Below, in pieces: positions 8,940 through 16,576 of a stretch of 64,000 bases of DNA (position 1 is its first letter; every line of letters begins with the position of its first letter). The stretch spans positions 1 to 64,000 of the forward strand of contig CAUZCL010000018.1 of the NCBI GenBank assembly GCA_963578475.1, written 5' to 3'. Source of the stretch: SMYC01 sp963578475 (GTDB lineage: Bacteria > Acidobacteriota > Vicinamibacteria > Marinacidobacterales > SMYC01). The position numbers and the translations under genes were made by a program. Under the pieces are notes generated by a model, which was not told where the DNA came from, did not search any database, and was given only the letters and a program-made list of their open reading frames with translations.

Positions 8940-9569
8940 GTGACTGACACGTCCACGCCGACAACCATTCTCTTTCTCTGCGTCGCCAACTCGGCGCGGA
9001 GCCAAATGGCTGAAGGGCTGGCCCTTTCTCTCGCGCCCGAAGGGATTACGATCTTGAGCGCCGGCTCGATGCCGGCTCAGGTGAGCGCCTACGCGATTGA
9101 GGTGATGAGCGAGATCGGCATCGACCTGTCGGCGCATCACTCCAAGTCGGTCGACGACATCCCGAAAGAGAACGTTGCGACCGTCATCACACTCTGCGCC
9201 GAAGAGGTCTGCCCGGTTTTCCCCGGGGAGGTCGAAAAGCTCCATTGGCCTTACCCCGACCCCGCGGGTGTCGTCGGGTCGAAAGAAGAGATCCTCGAAT
9301 CGTTCCGCCGGGTTCGCGATCAAATCCGCGCCAAGCTCGTCGCATTCTTCGATAGAGGCCCTCGCGGGCGAGCTCGCCATGCCCGAAAAGCTCAGATTCC
9401 GCGCCGGAAGCGCCGAGGAAGCGTGGGTGCAGATGGAGACCGCGCTCGCGCCCGGCATCAAGGACGCGAAGTTCTTCTATCACGCAGGATGTATTCGCGC
9501 CGCGCTTGCGGATTCCGAGAGAGCAACACATTACTGGGAGCGCTCACTTCGGCTCGACCCCTATTCTGA
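8940..9569 (+). CDS. arsC: Arsenate reductase / low-molecular-weight phosphatase (ArsC), run-on C-terminus
   Basis: From GTG 8940 the protein starts LFLCVANSARSQMAEGLA: the P-loop C-x5-R-S of thioredoxin-dependent ArsC/LMW-PTP enzymes, with Cys12-14 region as nucleophile. AEEVCPVFPG and WPYPDPAG supply the second cysteine and the aspartate loop. The family usually ends near FRRVRDQIRAKLVAFF, about residue 140. Here the frame stays open to 9569 through Arg-rich sequence that is really the wrong frame of a TPR gene fragment, so the natural stop has been lost or deleted. Likely role: reduction of arsenate (or a related phosphatase). No ars operon partners are visible. Confidence 0.75.
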   Translation: MTDTSTPTTILFLCVANSARSQMAEGLALSLAPEGITILSAGSMPAQVSAYAIEVMSEIGIDLSAHHSKSVDDIPKENVATVITLCAEEVCPVFPGEVEKLHWPYPDPAGVVGSKEEILESFRRVRDQIRAKLVAFFDRGPRGRARHARKAQIPRRKRRGSVGADGDRARARHQGREVLLSRRMYSRRACGFRESNTLLGALTSARPLF

Positions 9570-9627
9570 AGTGGCCGCGGCAGCGAAACAGGCCCTCGCT
9601 GAGCTCGCCGATTCCCGAGCGACGTAA
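9349..9627 (+). pseudogene. 3' fragment of a TPR-repeat protein
   Basis: In the frame ending at 9627 the peptide reads EEAWVQMETALAPGIKDAKFFYHAGCIRAALADSERATHYWERSLRLDP, split here by eye into two TPR hairpins (ALAPG...FFYHAG and ATHYWERSLRLDP), followed by the short Ala/Glu-rich tail of the protein. No start codon or upstream TPR repeats exist: the 5' side is the arsC gene in another frame. The join is near 9350-9370. It is a deletion product or other rearrangement rather than an independent gene. Confidence 0.6.
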
Positions 9628-9700
9628 CTAAGATTCCCAGGGCGCGGCGCGCATAAGTTGGACTCATTCGGAAAGTGCCGGTCTTGCACAACCTGCCTCC

Positions 9701-10284
9701 TCAAGGTTGAACGTTGATGAGAAAGTCCGCTTCGAGCACCGCGGAGCTAGTGCCGAACTCGACATTCTGGAGATTCAACGTTTCGAGGCTCACGCGCCCG
9801 GCCCCGCGGTGAGCTCGGCAATATAGCTCTCGATGTAAGGCTTCGCCCGGATCCTCATCTGCGGAGTGAGCTGTCGCTCGATGAGCTTCGAGAAAACGTC
9901 GAAAAGCTTGTGCTCGGCTTCGAATCTCAGCGCCTCGAGAAAGAGCTCCCCGTCCCCATAGCTCGGAACGCCGCTCACGACGATGTCGAAATTGTCTCCA
10001 GGCCCGACGCACGTCCCGGCGACTTCCTTGCCCGCGCGTGCTGCAAAGAGAAACCGTATCTGGAGCCGCTCCCCGACCGCGCTGACCCTGGGCTCCTGGA
10101 TGAACGCGTAAGCACACATGTCCTCCGGCGCTCCTTGGAGATAGCGCCGGCCACCTTCGGTCAAAAATCTCGTCGTGAGGATCCGCTCCACAGACGCATA
10201 GGCCACATCGAGCTTGGCCGCCGCGCCCGCCACTTGAACGTGTAAGAGAAAAAGGAGCAACACCGCCATGAACGCCTTCATCAT
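9701..10284 (-). pseudogene. Exported protein of unknown family, C-terminal frameshift
   Basis: ATG 10284 has AAGGAG seven bases upstream and opens a signal peptide (KAFMAVLLLFLLHVQVAGAA), followed by a mature domain beginning KLDVAYASVERIL. The frame stops at 9790 after ELTAGPGA, but the neighbouring frame continues RVSLETLNLQNVEFGTSSAV and ends ADFLINVQP at 9701. Inserting one base in GGGCGCG near 9793 rejoins them, giving about 194 residues. The alternating strands suggest a lipid-binding beta-sheet protein of the sort seen in YceB-like lipoproteins, but I cannot assign a family. A second copy of its signal region is at 10938-11028. Confidence 0.6.
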
Positions 10285-10673
10285 TGCCACTCTCCTTGCT
10301 GGACTCGGCGTGCATCATACCAATGAGTGAACGCAAATCGAAAAACCGGAACCCCCGAGAGGTAACGTACCAGCTCGCTCGTTGGATGCACGCTCTCGGA
10401 AAAAGCCCGGTGCGATCCACGGTCTGCTCATAGTGGCTCTCGAAGGAGCTGAGCTCAAATCGGCCCGAGGTTCCGTCTCTCCTTCGGATCCCGATTCAGG
10501 TCGAAAGCTTCGAGAAAGGAGCCCGCGACGGCCGCTACCAGTAAGAGCACTCGTAGGCGAGGGCTCAAAAAAAGAAACCCCCTATAGCTCGTATTGAGCG
10601 AGAGCCAAAACATGCAAGCACGAACGTATTATATTTCCGCCTCGTCTCGCTGTCGTCGCTCGTCGTGCAGCTT

Positions 10674-11028
10674 GATGTCACGAGCGTCGCACGTCCGTCC
10701 TCGGTGAAATAGTCGTCTTGCGGACCCAAGACGATGCGGAGCGTGACGCCGGTTTCGCTCGTCTCGGCCCGCTCCTTCAACGACGGCCAACGGCGATTGC
10801 TTCAGCTCCTAATAACGTTAGCTCGTCGCACGCTTGAAGCGCGCGGCCTTGAAAGCCGCCCACCTCGGCAAGGACATAGGTGGAGCGTGAGCCGAGAACG
10901 GGCGGAACGTCAATCCCGCCCGCGAACCAACGTAGGCTCTTGACGGACGCATACGCCACGTCGAGCTTGGCCGCCGCACCCGCCACTTGGATGTGTAACA
11001 GAAAGAGGAGAAACAGCGTTGCTTTCAT
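10674..11028 (-). pseudogene. Chimeric relic: signal peptide paralogue joined to a partial copy of pxpC
   Basis: Bases 11028 to about 10938 encode KATLFLLFLLHIQVAGAAAK, a close copy of the start of the exported protein at 10284. At about 10937 the sequence switches to a degenerate copy of 12897-12624 inside pxpBC: GGIDVPPVLGSRSTYV and FQGRALQA are shared, and bases 10689-10730 match almost exactly. The copy has small deletions relative to the parent (for example in the CGACGAGAC stretch) and its reading frame is broken at 10777. It is a duplication and fusion product, not a functional gene, though the first 83 codons (to 10777) are open and have a possible SD. Confidence 0.75.
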
Positions 11029-11046
11029 TCTGCCCCCCGTTCTTGG

Positions 11047-12192
11047 TTACCCCACCCGCTTGCCTTCCTTTTCCCATTCACTCGAGAGATCGGAGAGAAC
11101 CTCGACGATCCGGTCCTGATCGTCCTCTCCTAAATAAGCATGCATCGGAAGACTGAAGATCCTGCGCGATGTCTCTTCGGCGCACGAGAGCGAGACCGGA
11201 CAGAGCGCGACATCCCGGAAGGCCTCCTGCTGATTCAAAGGCTTAGGGTAGTAGACCGCCGTGGGAACCCCCGCCTCTCGCAGGCGCTCGCGATCGATGG
11301 TGCGCTGGTCGCTTAGCAACGAGTACTGCGCCCATACGGACCGGTTGCCCTCGGGGATCTTCTGAAGCGTTCGCGCTCCACTCAAGCGATCCGTGTAGCG
11401 GGCGGCAACAATCTGTCGCTTGTCGACTTCCTCTTCGAATATCTCGAGCTTCTCGAGAAGCACCGCCGCCTGAAACGTATCGCAGCGGCCATTTAAACCG
11501 ATACGCACGTTGTCGTACTTGTCACGACCTCCCCCGTGGACCCGCAGAGAGCGCAGCGTTTCCGCAACCTCATCGTCGCTCGTGAAAACCGCCCCGGCAT
11601 CTCCGTAGCATCCGAGCGGTTTCGCTGGGAAGAACGACGTCGTTGCGATGGGAGCGTTCGACCCCGCGCGTTGGCCCGAGGCCGTTGCTCCAAAGGATTG
11701 GGCCGCGTCCTGGATCACGAAAAGTCCTTGCTCCTCGGCAAGCGCGTGGATCGATTCGTAATCCGCAACGAGGCCGAAGAGATCCACCACAATGACCCCA
11801 CGCGGGCAGCCGAGTCCTTCATCACGCACACGGTTGATGGCATCTCGCAAGCTTTCCACGTCCAGGTTCCACGTCTCCGGATCTATATCGACGAAAGCCG
11901 GCGTCGCACCGATGAGAGGCAAAACCTCAGCAGTGGCCACGAACGTAAACGCGGGTACGAAAACAATGTCTCCGGGAACGACGTCCATAGCGAGAAGAGC
12001 CATGAGGAGCGCGTCAGTGCCGCTAGAACAACTCACCGCGTGCTTCACCCCAGTGAAGTCCGCGAGTTTTTCCTCGAGCTCGAAGACTTCCGGTCCCATG
12101 ATGTACTTCCCGTGATCGAGCACTCGTCGGATCCGCTCCTCGATGCGCTCGCGCAGGCGCTGCTGCTGGGCCTTTAAATCGATGAACTCCAT
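11047..12192 (-). CDS. DegT/DnrJ/EryC1/StrS family aminotransferase, WbpE-like
   Basis: A 381-residue PLP enzyme of the sugar aminotransferase family. MEFIDLKAQQQRLRERIEE and RVLDHGKYIMGPEV at the start closely resemble WbpE (UDP-2-acetamido-3-keto-glucuronate aminotransferase). SSGTDALLMAL (residues about 56-66) and DAAQSFGA (about 162-169) bind cofactor, and the lysine in TSFFPAKPLGCYGDAG (about 185-200) forms the Schiff base. YYPKPLNQQEAF is the usual C-terminal block. It probably makes an amino sugar for lipopolysaccharide or capsule. No other sugar genes adjoin; the glycan island begins 6.5 kb away. Confidence 0.85.
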   Translation of the reverse strand: MEFIDLKAQQQRLRERIEERIRRVLDHGKYIMGPEVFELEEKLADFTGVKHAVSCSSGTDALLMALLAMDVVPGDIVFVPAFTFVATAEVLPLIGATPAFVDIDPETWNLDVESLRDAINRVRDEGLGCPRGVIVVDLFGLVADYESIHALAEEQGLFVIQDAAQSFGATASGQRAGSNAPIATTSFFPAKPLGCYGDAGAVFTSDDEVAETLRSLRVHGGGRDKYDNVRIGLNGRCDTFQAAVLLEKLEIFEEEVDKRQIVAARYTDRLSGARTLQKIPEGNRSVWAQYSLLSDQRTIDRERLREAGVPTAVYYPKPLNQQEAFRDVALCPVSLSCAEETSRRIFSLPMHAYLGEDDQDRIVEVLSDLSSEWEKEGKRVG

Positions 12193-12353
12193 ATTGAGAT
12201 TGTTCGCTCCCAGGTTGACATTCTGGCCGAGATTACACTATCGGCCGATCGTCGAGCTTAGTGTTTCATCAAGCGCCAAGAATAGAGTATCGCCGCCAGA
12301 CGAGCAAATCGGCAGGGAGGTTCTCCTGAACAGCGAGCTCGAGCGGTGGCGCG

Positions 12354-13949
12354 TTAGACCTCGACGGCCCGGAAACGAACGCGCTCGCCCGGTAGAAGCT
12401 GCGCGAGCTTCGCGACGTCGTCGCCGACCACAGTGGCGATCTTCGGATAGCCGCCGGTGGTGGCGCGGTCGGCCAGCATCACGATGGGAAGGCCGTTCGG
12501 GGGCACCTGGACGGCGCCGAGCATCATCCCGTCGGAAATGATCTCCTGAGCGTCTTTGTGCTCGAGCATCGACCCTTCCAACCGATAGCCCATGCGGTCC
12601 GAGGCAGGCCCAACCGTGTAGGCCGATGTCACGAGCGTCGCGCGTCCTTCCTCGGTGAAATAGTCGTCTTGCGGACCCCAGACGATACGGAGCGTGACGT
12701 CGGCTTCGCTCGTCTCGGCCCGCTCCTTCAACGACGAGACACGGCCAACGGCGATTGCTTCGGCTCTTAATAACGACATCTCGTCGCCCGCTTGAAGCGC
12801 GCGGCCTTGAAAGCCGCCCATCTCGGCAGGAACATAGGTGGAGCGCGAGCCGAGAACGGGCGGGACGTCAATCCCGCCCGAGAACGCAACGTAGGCCCGC
12901 GCACCCGAGCGCCGGCCCTCGAAGGTCAAGACGTTGCCTGGACGGAGCCGAAAGGAGCTCCAAGGGGGCACGGGCCAGCGCTCGAGGTCGCGGCGCTCGA
13001 CGACCGCGCCCAAGTCGGCCCCCGTCACCGAAGCGATCGTCGTTTTGAGGCAGCGGAGCCTCGGCCCGCTGACGGTACATTCGAGCGCGGCCGCGACGGG
13101 CTCGTTTCCCACGAGCTCGTTTGCCGCGCGAAGCGCGGGAGCGTCAACCGCACCCCCGACCGGGACACCGTAGCGCTGATAGCCGACGCGGCCGACATCC
13201 TGCACCGTTGTGAAGAGGCCGCCGTCTTCGACCGCAAGACTGGGGCTCGTCGTCGGAAGCTTTGGATTCGCGGGCGACGGAGGCTCATATGCCGGAAGCC
13301 TTTTGACAGGCACGAAGCGAACGCGGTCGCCCGGAAGAAAGCGGCTCGGAGGATCAGAATGGACGTCAAACATCGTTCGGTGCTCCGCGCGGCCGAGAAG
13401 ATGCCATCCTCCTGGCGTTGATTGCGGATAGATGCCCGTCTGTCCCATCGCGATCGCCACCGCTCCGGCTGGCACGCGCGTGCGCGGGGAGTTGCGGCGT
13501 CCGAGCGCAAGCTTTTCGTCCGTCATTCCCATATAAGCGAAGCCAGGCGTAAAGCCGACGACGTAGACGAGGTACTCCGTCCCACTGTGAAGCCCTATGA
13601 CATTTTTCTTCGTGACGCCAGCGAGCCGCGCCACGTCATCGAGATCCTCTCCGTCGTAAACAGTGGGAACCTCGTGCGAACGCGTCGGCGGTCGCGTCGG
13701 CGAGGCGTCGAGTTTCTTCGCCAGGTTTTGGACCTGCGCTTTTATAGCTTCGAAGCTCGCAGTCGCCGGCTCGTAGAACACGAGCAGCGAGCGGTAGGTT
13801 GGTATGGCTTCGATGTAGCCATCGAAGGGTGCTTTGAGAATTGCTTGGTCGAGCGCACGGACTTCTTCGTTCAAGCCGGGGTCGATAGCGTTTCCGAGCT
13901 CGATCACGACGGCAGCGTCGCCCGCCCGAAGAAAGCGACGCTCGCTCAT
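12354..13949 (-). CDS. pxpBC: 5-oxoprolinase subunits PxpB-PxpC fusion
   Basis: The first about 220 residues are the KipI/PxpB domain (AGDAAVVIELG, the YRSLLVFYEP block, TEYLVYVVGFTPGFAYMG, GRRNSPRTRVPAGAVAI, STPGGWHLLGRA). The remainder is the KipA/PxpC biotin-dependent carboxylase-like domain (GGLFTTVQDVGRVGYQRYG, GAVDAPALRAANELVGN, GGIDVPPVLGSRSTY, RVVWGPQDDYF-like, DRATTGGYPKIATV). With PxpA it forms the ATP-dependent enzyme that opens 5-oxoproline to glutamate. I prefer ATG 13949 over the upstream GTG 13961 because GTGAGG precedes it. The two subunits are usually separate genes; fusions occur. pxpA lies 39 bases upstream. A degenerate piece of this gene is at 10674-10937. Confidence 0.9.
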   Translation of the reverse strand: MSERRFLRAGDAAVVIELGNAIDPGLNEEVRALDQAILKAPFDGYIEAIPTYRSLLVFYEPATASFEAIKAQVQNLAKKLDASPTRPPTRSHEVPTVYDGEDLDDVARLAGVTKKNVIGLHSGTEYLVYVVGFTPGFAYMGMTDEKLALGRRNSPRTRVPAGAVAIAMGQTGIYPQSTPGGWHLLGRAEHRTMFDVHSDPPSRFLPGDRVRFVPVKRLPAYEPPSPANPKLPTTSPSLAVEDGGLFTTVQDVGRVGYQRYGVPVGGAVDAPALRAANELVGNEPVAAALECTVSGPRLRCLKTTIASVTGADLGAVVERRDLERWPVPPWSSFRLRPGNVLTFEGRRSGARAYVAFSGGIDVPPVLGSRSTYVPAEMGGFQGRALQAGDEMSLLRAEAIAVGRVSSLKERAETSEADVTLRIVWGPQDDYFTEEGRATLVTSAYTVGPASDRMGYRLEGSMLEHKDAQEIISDGMMLGAVQVPPNGLPIVMLADRATTGGYPKIATVVGDDVAKLAQLLPGERVRFRAVEV

Positions 13950-13988
13950 GCCCTCACCCACCTGGTGGGCATTCGGGAGAGCCCAACA

Positions 13989-14750
13989 TCACCCGATGGG
14001 GCGAACGTCGACGCCACTCTTCCTGAGAGCGGCCCGAACGATCCTCGCATTGTCGAGCGCGGCGGGGTTGTCGCCGTGAAGGCAAAGCGTCTCCGCATCG
14101 AGTGGCACCACTGTGCCGTCATGCGCGGTGACCTGCTTTTCTGCTGCAATCGATACGGCTTGAGCGCCAGCACGTTCGGGGTCGGTGATGACAGAGCCTT
14201 CGATCTTCCGCGATTGCAGCGTCCCGTCCGCGTTGTAGACGCGGTCGGCAAAGGCTTCGCCCGCATAGCGCAGCCCATTCGACTCCGCCGCCGCGCGCAT
14301 CACCGCAGACCCGGCGAGGCCCACGAAGATGAGGTCACGGCTCACGCGCGCCACCCCGCGCGCGATAGCACCGGAGAGCTCTTCATCGGTGACGGCTTGG
14401 TTATAAAGCGCGCCGTGCGGCTTGACGTGGACGAGCGGCAAGCCATGCGCTTTCGCGAAAGCCAAAACGGCCCCCACTTGATAGACGATATCGGATTCCA
14501 CGTCATCCGGGCTCGCCGCCACGTTCTGCCGCCCGAAACCTCGAAGGTCGTGGTGGCTCGGATGAGCGCCCACGGCAACCCCGTGTTTCGCAGCGAGGCC
14601 AACGGTGCGGTCGATGATGCTTGGGTCGCCCGCGTGAAAGCCGCAGGCCACGTTGGCCGACGTTACGAGCTCGAGCATCGCGTCGTCATCGGCGCCGATG
14701 CGGTAGATGCCGAAGCTCTCCGCCATATCGCAGTTGAGATCGATGCGCAT
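13989..14750 (-). CDS. pxpA: 5-oxoprolinase subunit PxpA (LamB/YcsF family)
   Basis: A 253-residue TIM-barrel-like YcsF protein and partner of the PxpBC fusion downstream. The start is placed at ATG 14750, where the family begins: MRIDLNCDMAESFG, followed by ANVACGFHAGDP, GAHPSHHDLRGFGR, HVKPHGALYN, EAFADRVYNADGTLQSR and LCLHGDNPAAL. The upstream GTG at 14777 is possible but adds residues not seen in relatives. 5-oxoproline arises from glutathione breakdown and spontaneous cyclisation of glutamine, so this operon is a damage-control and salvage system. It is divergent from the bTHX gene. Confidence 0.92.
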   Translation of the reverse strand: MRIDLNCDMAESFGIYRIGADDDAMLELVTSANVACGFHAGDPSIIDRTVGLAAKHGVAVGAHPSHHDLRGFGRQNVAASPDDVESDIVYQVGAVLAFAKAHGLPLVHVKPHGALYNQAVTDEELSGAIARGVARVSRDLIFVGLAGSAVMRAAAESNGLRYAGEAFADRVYNADGTLQSRKIEGSVITDPERAGAQAVSIAAEKQVTAHDGTVVPLDAETLCLHGDNPAALDNARIVRAALRKSGVDVRPIG

Positions 14751-14805
14751 GCCGCGATTGTATAACTTCGCTTTCACTCGCCGAAAGCGCTAAAATAGGC
14801 ATCCT

Positions 14806-14937
14806 ATGGGTAAAGGCGACCGAAGAACAAAGAAGGGCAAGATCTTCCAAGGCACCACTGGCAAGATCCGTCCCAAGGCGAAGAATAAGAAGAAAAAGGC
14901 CTCCGGCGCGACCACCACTGGGAAAAAAGAAGACTAG
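14806..14937 (+). CDS. 30S ribosomal protein bTHX (Thx), 43 residues
   Basis: A short very basic gene. The product starts MGKGDRRTKKGKIFQGTTGK and continues with IRPKAKNKKKKAS; the MGKGD-x-x-T-x-x-GKI-x-x-G-x-x-GK-x-RP pattern is that of ribosomal protein bTHX from the small subunit head, which stabilises 16S rRNA. The 3' lysine-rich tail is longer than in Thermus Thx, as in several phyla. A TAAAAT box at 14791-14796 could be the -10 element, with only a short leader. Its stop codon lies within the CTAG tetranucleotide that also contains the stop of ispG on the other strand, so the two genes converge with a four-base overlap. Confidence 0.82.
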   Translation: MGKGDRRTKKGKIFQGTTGKIRPKAKNKKKKASGATTTGKKED

Positions 14938-16076
14938 CCGGCGGCTGTTCTCTCTTCGATCAGTCGGTCGAGCTCCTCTTTGAGCCGAGGCAGAATCTCC
15001 TCGTAGGAGAACGCGCCGAGGCCGTCCCCTCCTTTTTTCAAGTTCACGTATTGCGGAGCGCACCAAAGGCCCAGATCCGCGTCGTCGGTCTCGCCCGGCC
15101 CGTTCACCCGACAGCCCATCACCGCGATCGTGATCGCGTGGTCCTTCGCATAGCGCGTCATTTCCTGCACTTTTTGCGCAAGCTCGACGAATTGCTCATT
15201 CTCGACCCGCGAACAGGACGGGCAAGAAATAATGTTGAGCGAGTGGCTCAATGTCTTGGGTACCGAGCGAAACCGGCCGGAAGCGATGTCTTCGAGGATG
15301 CGATGCCCTATTTCGACCTCTTCGTGTTTCGTTGCGTTCGGCAGCGTGAGCGAGACGCGGATCGTGTCGCCGATGCCTTGCGTCAAAAGCTGCTCGAACG
15401 CGATACGCGTCTTGATGATGCCGTCTGGCGGTAGACCGGCTTCGGTAACCCCTAGATGAAGCGGCACGTCTGGACGCTCGGCCGCAAAACGCTGATTGCC
15501 TTCGATGACCTTGGCCGGGTCGGAATCTTTAAGGGAGACGCAGTAGCGGGTGAAGCCAAGAGCATCGAGCATTTCAGCGTGCTCGAGCGCCGAAGCCACC
15601 ATAGCACCCACCGAGTCCTCGCTAAATTCGTCGGCGCGGGCCGGGTCGATCGAGCCGCTGTTGACGCCAACCCGCATCGCGCAGTCAGAAGCACCCGCGA
15701 TGTCGACGAGAAAGGCCACTTTGTCGCGCACAGGTTTTTCCCGCTCGTGATGGTAGAGATGGCCTGGGTTGTAGCGGATCTTGTCCACGTGGGGCGCCAC
15801 CTTCTCAGCAAGCCGATAGCTTTCCTGAAGATCGATAGAGAGGTTCGCGCTCGTGCGCTCGCGAATGGCCGCGACGGCTTCCGCGTCCTTGACGCTGTCG
15901 ACCGCGATACGAACCACGCCCGCCCCAGCCCGGCGGAGCTGCTCCGCCTGCTCGACCGTGGCGTCGACATCCTGGGTCTTGGTCGCGCACATGCTTTGCA
16001 CAACGACCGGCAACCCGTTGCCGATCGTGACATTTCCTATTGAGACGCTTCGCGTCGAGCTCCGCCGTAAGGTCAT
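14934..16076 (-). CDS. ispG: 4-hydroxy-3-methylbut-2-en-1-yl diphosphate synthase
   Basis: IspG/GcpE catalyses the penultimate MEP-pathway step, making HMBPP for isoprenoids, using a [4Fe-4S] cluster and ferredoxin or flavodoxin. The frame is open to 16412 but family similarity begins at SVSIGNVTIGNGLPVVVQSM; ATG 16076 has AAGGAGG touching it. RIAVDSVKDAEAV, IRYNPGHL, MRVGVNSGSI, YCVSLKDSD and HLGVTEAG are TIM-barrel landmarks, and the cluster cysteines are in ISCPSCSR and VMGCRVNGPGE near the C-terminus. 380 residues is normal for the short (non-plant type) form. A perfect 7-bp inverted repeat sits just upstream of the start. Confidence 0.94.
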   Translation of the reverse strand: MTLRRSSTRSVSIGNVTIGNGLPVVVQSMCATKTQDVDATVEQAEQLRRAGAGVVRIAVDSVKDAEAVAAIRERTSANLSIDLQESYRLAEKVAPHVDKIRYNPGHLYHHEREKPVRDKVAFLVDIAGASDCAMRVGVNSGSIDPARADEFSEDSVGAMVASALEHAEMLDALGFTRYCVSLKDSDPAKVIEGNQRFAAERPDVPLHLGVTEAGLPPDGIIKTRIAFEQLLTQGIGDTIRVSLTLPNATKHEEVEIGHRILEDIASGRFRSVPKTLSHSLNIISCPSCSRVENEQFVELAQKVQEMTRYAKDHAITIAVMGCRVNGPGETDDADLGLWCAPQYVNLKKGGDGLGAFSYEEILPRLKEELDRLIEERTAAG

Positions 16077-16089
16077 CCTCCTTATTGTA

Positions 16090-16111
16090 GTGTTCCAGGC
16101 TCCCGGAACAC
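16090..16111. promoter_or_regulatory. Inverted repeat GTGTTCC-N8-GGAACAC upstream of ispG
   Basis: GTGTTCC at 16090-16096 and GGAACAC at 16105-16111 form a perfect 7-bp inverted repeat separated by eight bases, about 14 bases 5' of the ispG ATG and near the divergent PilZ gene. It could be a regulator-binding site or a hairpin in the ispG leader. No regulator gene adjoins, so the reading as an operator is inference. Confidence 0.4.
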
Positions 16112-16193
16112 CATGGATCGACCATAAATCTTGCCGATTTCGGACTTTACTAAGAGGCTCCACTCGGCGTAGCATGTGAGCGGAGGAGTATTC

Positions 16194-16526
16194 ATGGAGA
16201 AGCGTTCTGAGTCTCACCTCAGGCCTGACGGCGCCATCAAATGTTTGGTGGAGTGGGAAAAAGGCCGGGAGGAGGGCCAAATCCACAATGTCTCCCCCAG
16301 AGGCGCGTTTCTCGAATCCAGCAGCGATTTCGGCATCAACCGCGTCAAGTTGATCATCGACCTCGAGACCCTCGAAGCGCCACTCACGCTCGAAGCCGCC
16401 ATCCGCTGGCACGCCGTCTCACCCGAGGACGAGACCGACCATTATGGCCTCGTGTTTCGCAACCTCGACGAGGAGACTCAGGAAAAACTCTACCGCGCCA
16501 TCGAATCTCTCGCCGCCACGAGCTGA
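16194..16526 (+). CDS. PilZ-domain protein
   Basis: ATG 16194 is preceded by GGAGGAG at ideal spacing. The 110-residue product is a single PilZ-like beta-barrel: a basic N-terminal stretch (EKRSESHLRPDG) in place of the usual R-x-x-x-R, then HNVSPRGAFLES matching the D/N-x-S-x-x-G motif, and the barrel end HYGLVFRNLDEET. PilZ domains bind cyclic di-GMP through these two motifs; the first motif is degenerate here, so ligand binding is uncertain. A GGDEF protein is encoded at 60.3-62.2 kb and a second PilZ gene at 44.2-44.5 kb. Confidence 0.78.
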   Translation: MEKRSESHLRPDGAIKCLVEWEKGREEGQIHNVSPRGAFLESSSDFGINRVKLIIDLETLEAPLTLEAAIRWHAVSPEDETDHYGLVFRNLDEETQEKLYRAIESLAATS

Positions 16527-16576
16527 CGGACGCCCAACAAGGGCGGGCCGTACATCAGAAATCAGGAGATCCTCGA

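Noticed and set aside
10438..10566. Minus-strand peptide with FDLNRDPKERRNLG resembling a sulfatase tail
   Set aside because: The match is a single short stretch that could be chance; no sulfatase core is nearby.
13422..14765. 447-codon plus-strand frame across pxpBC/pxpA
   Set aside because: Antisense shadow in high-GC DNA; the minus strand encodes full PxpB and PxpA motifs.
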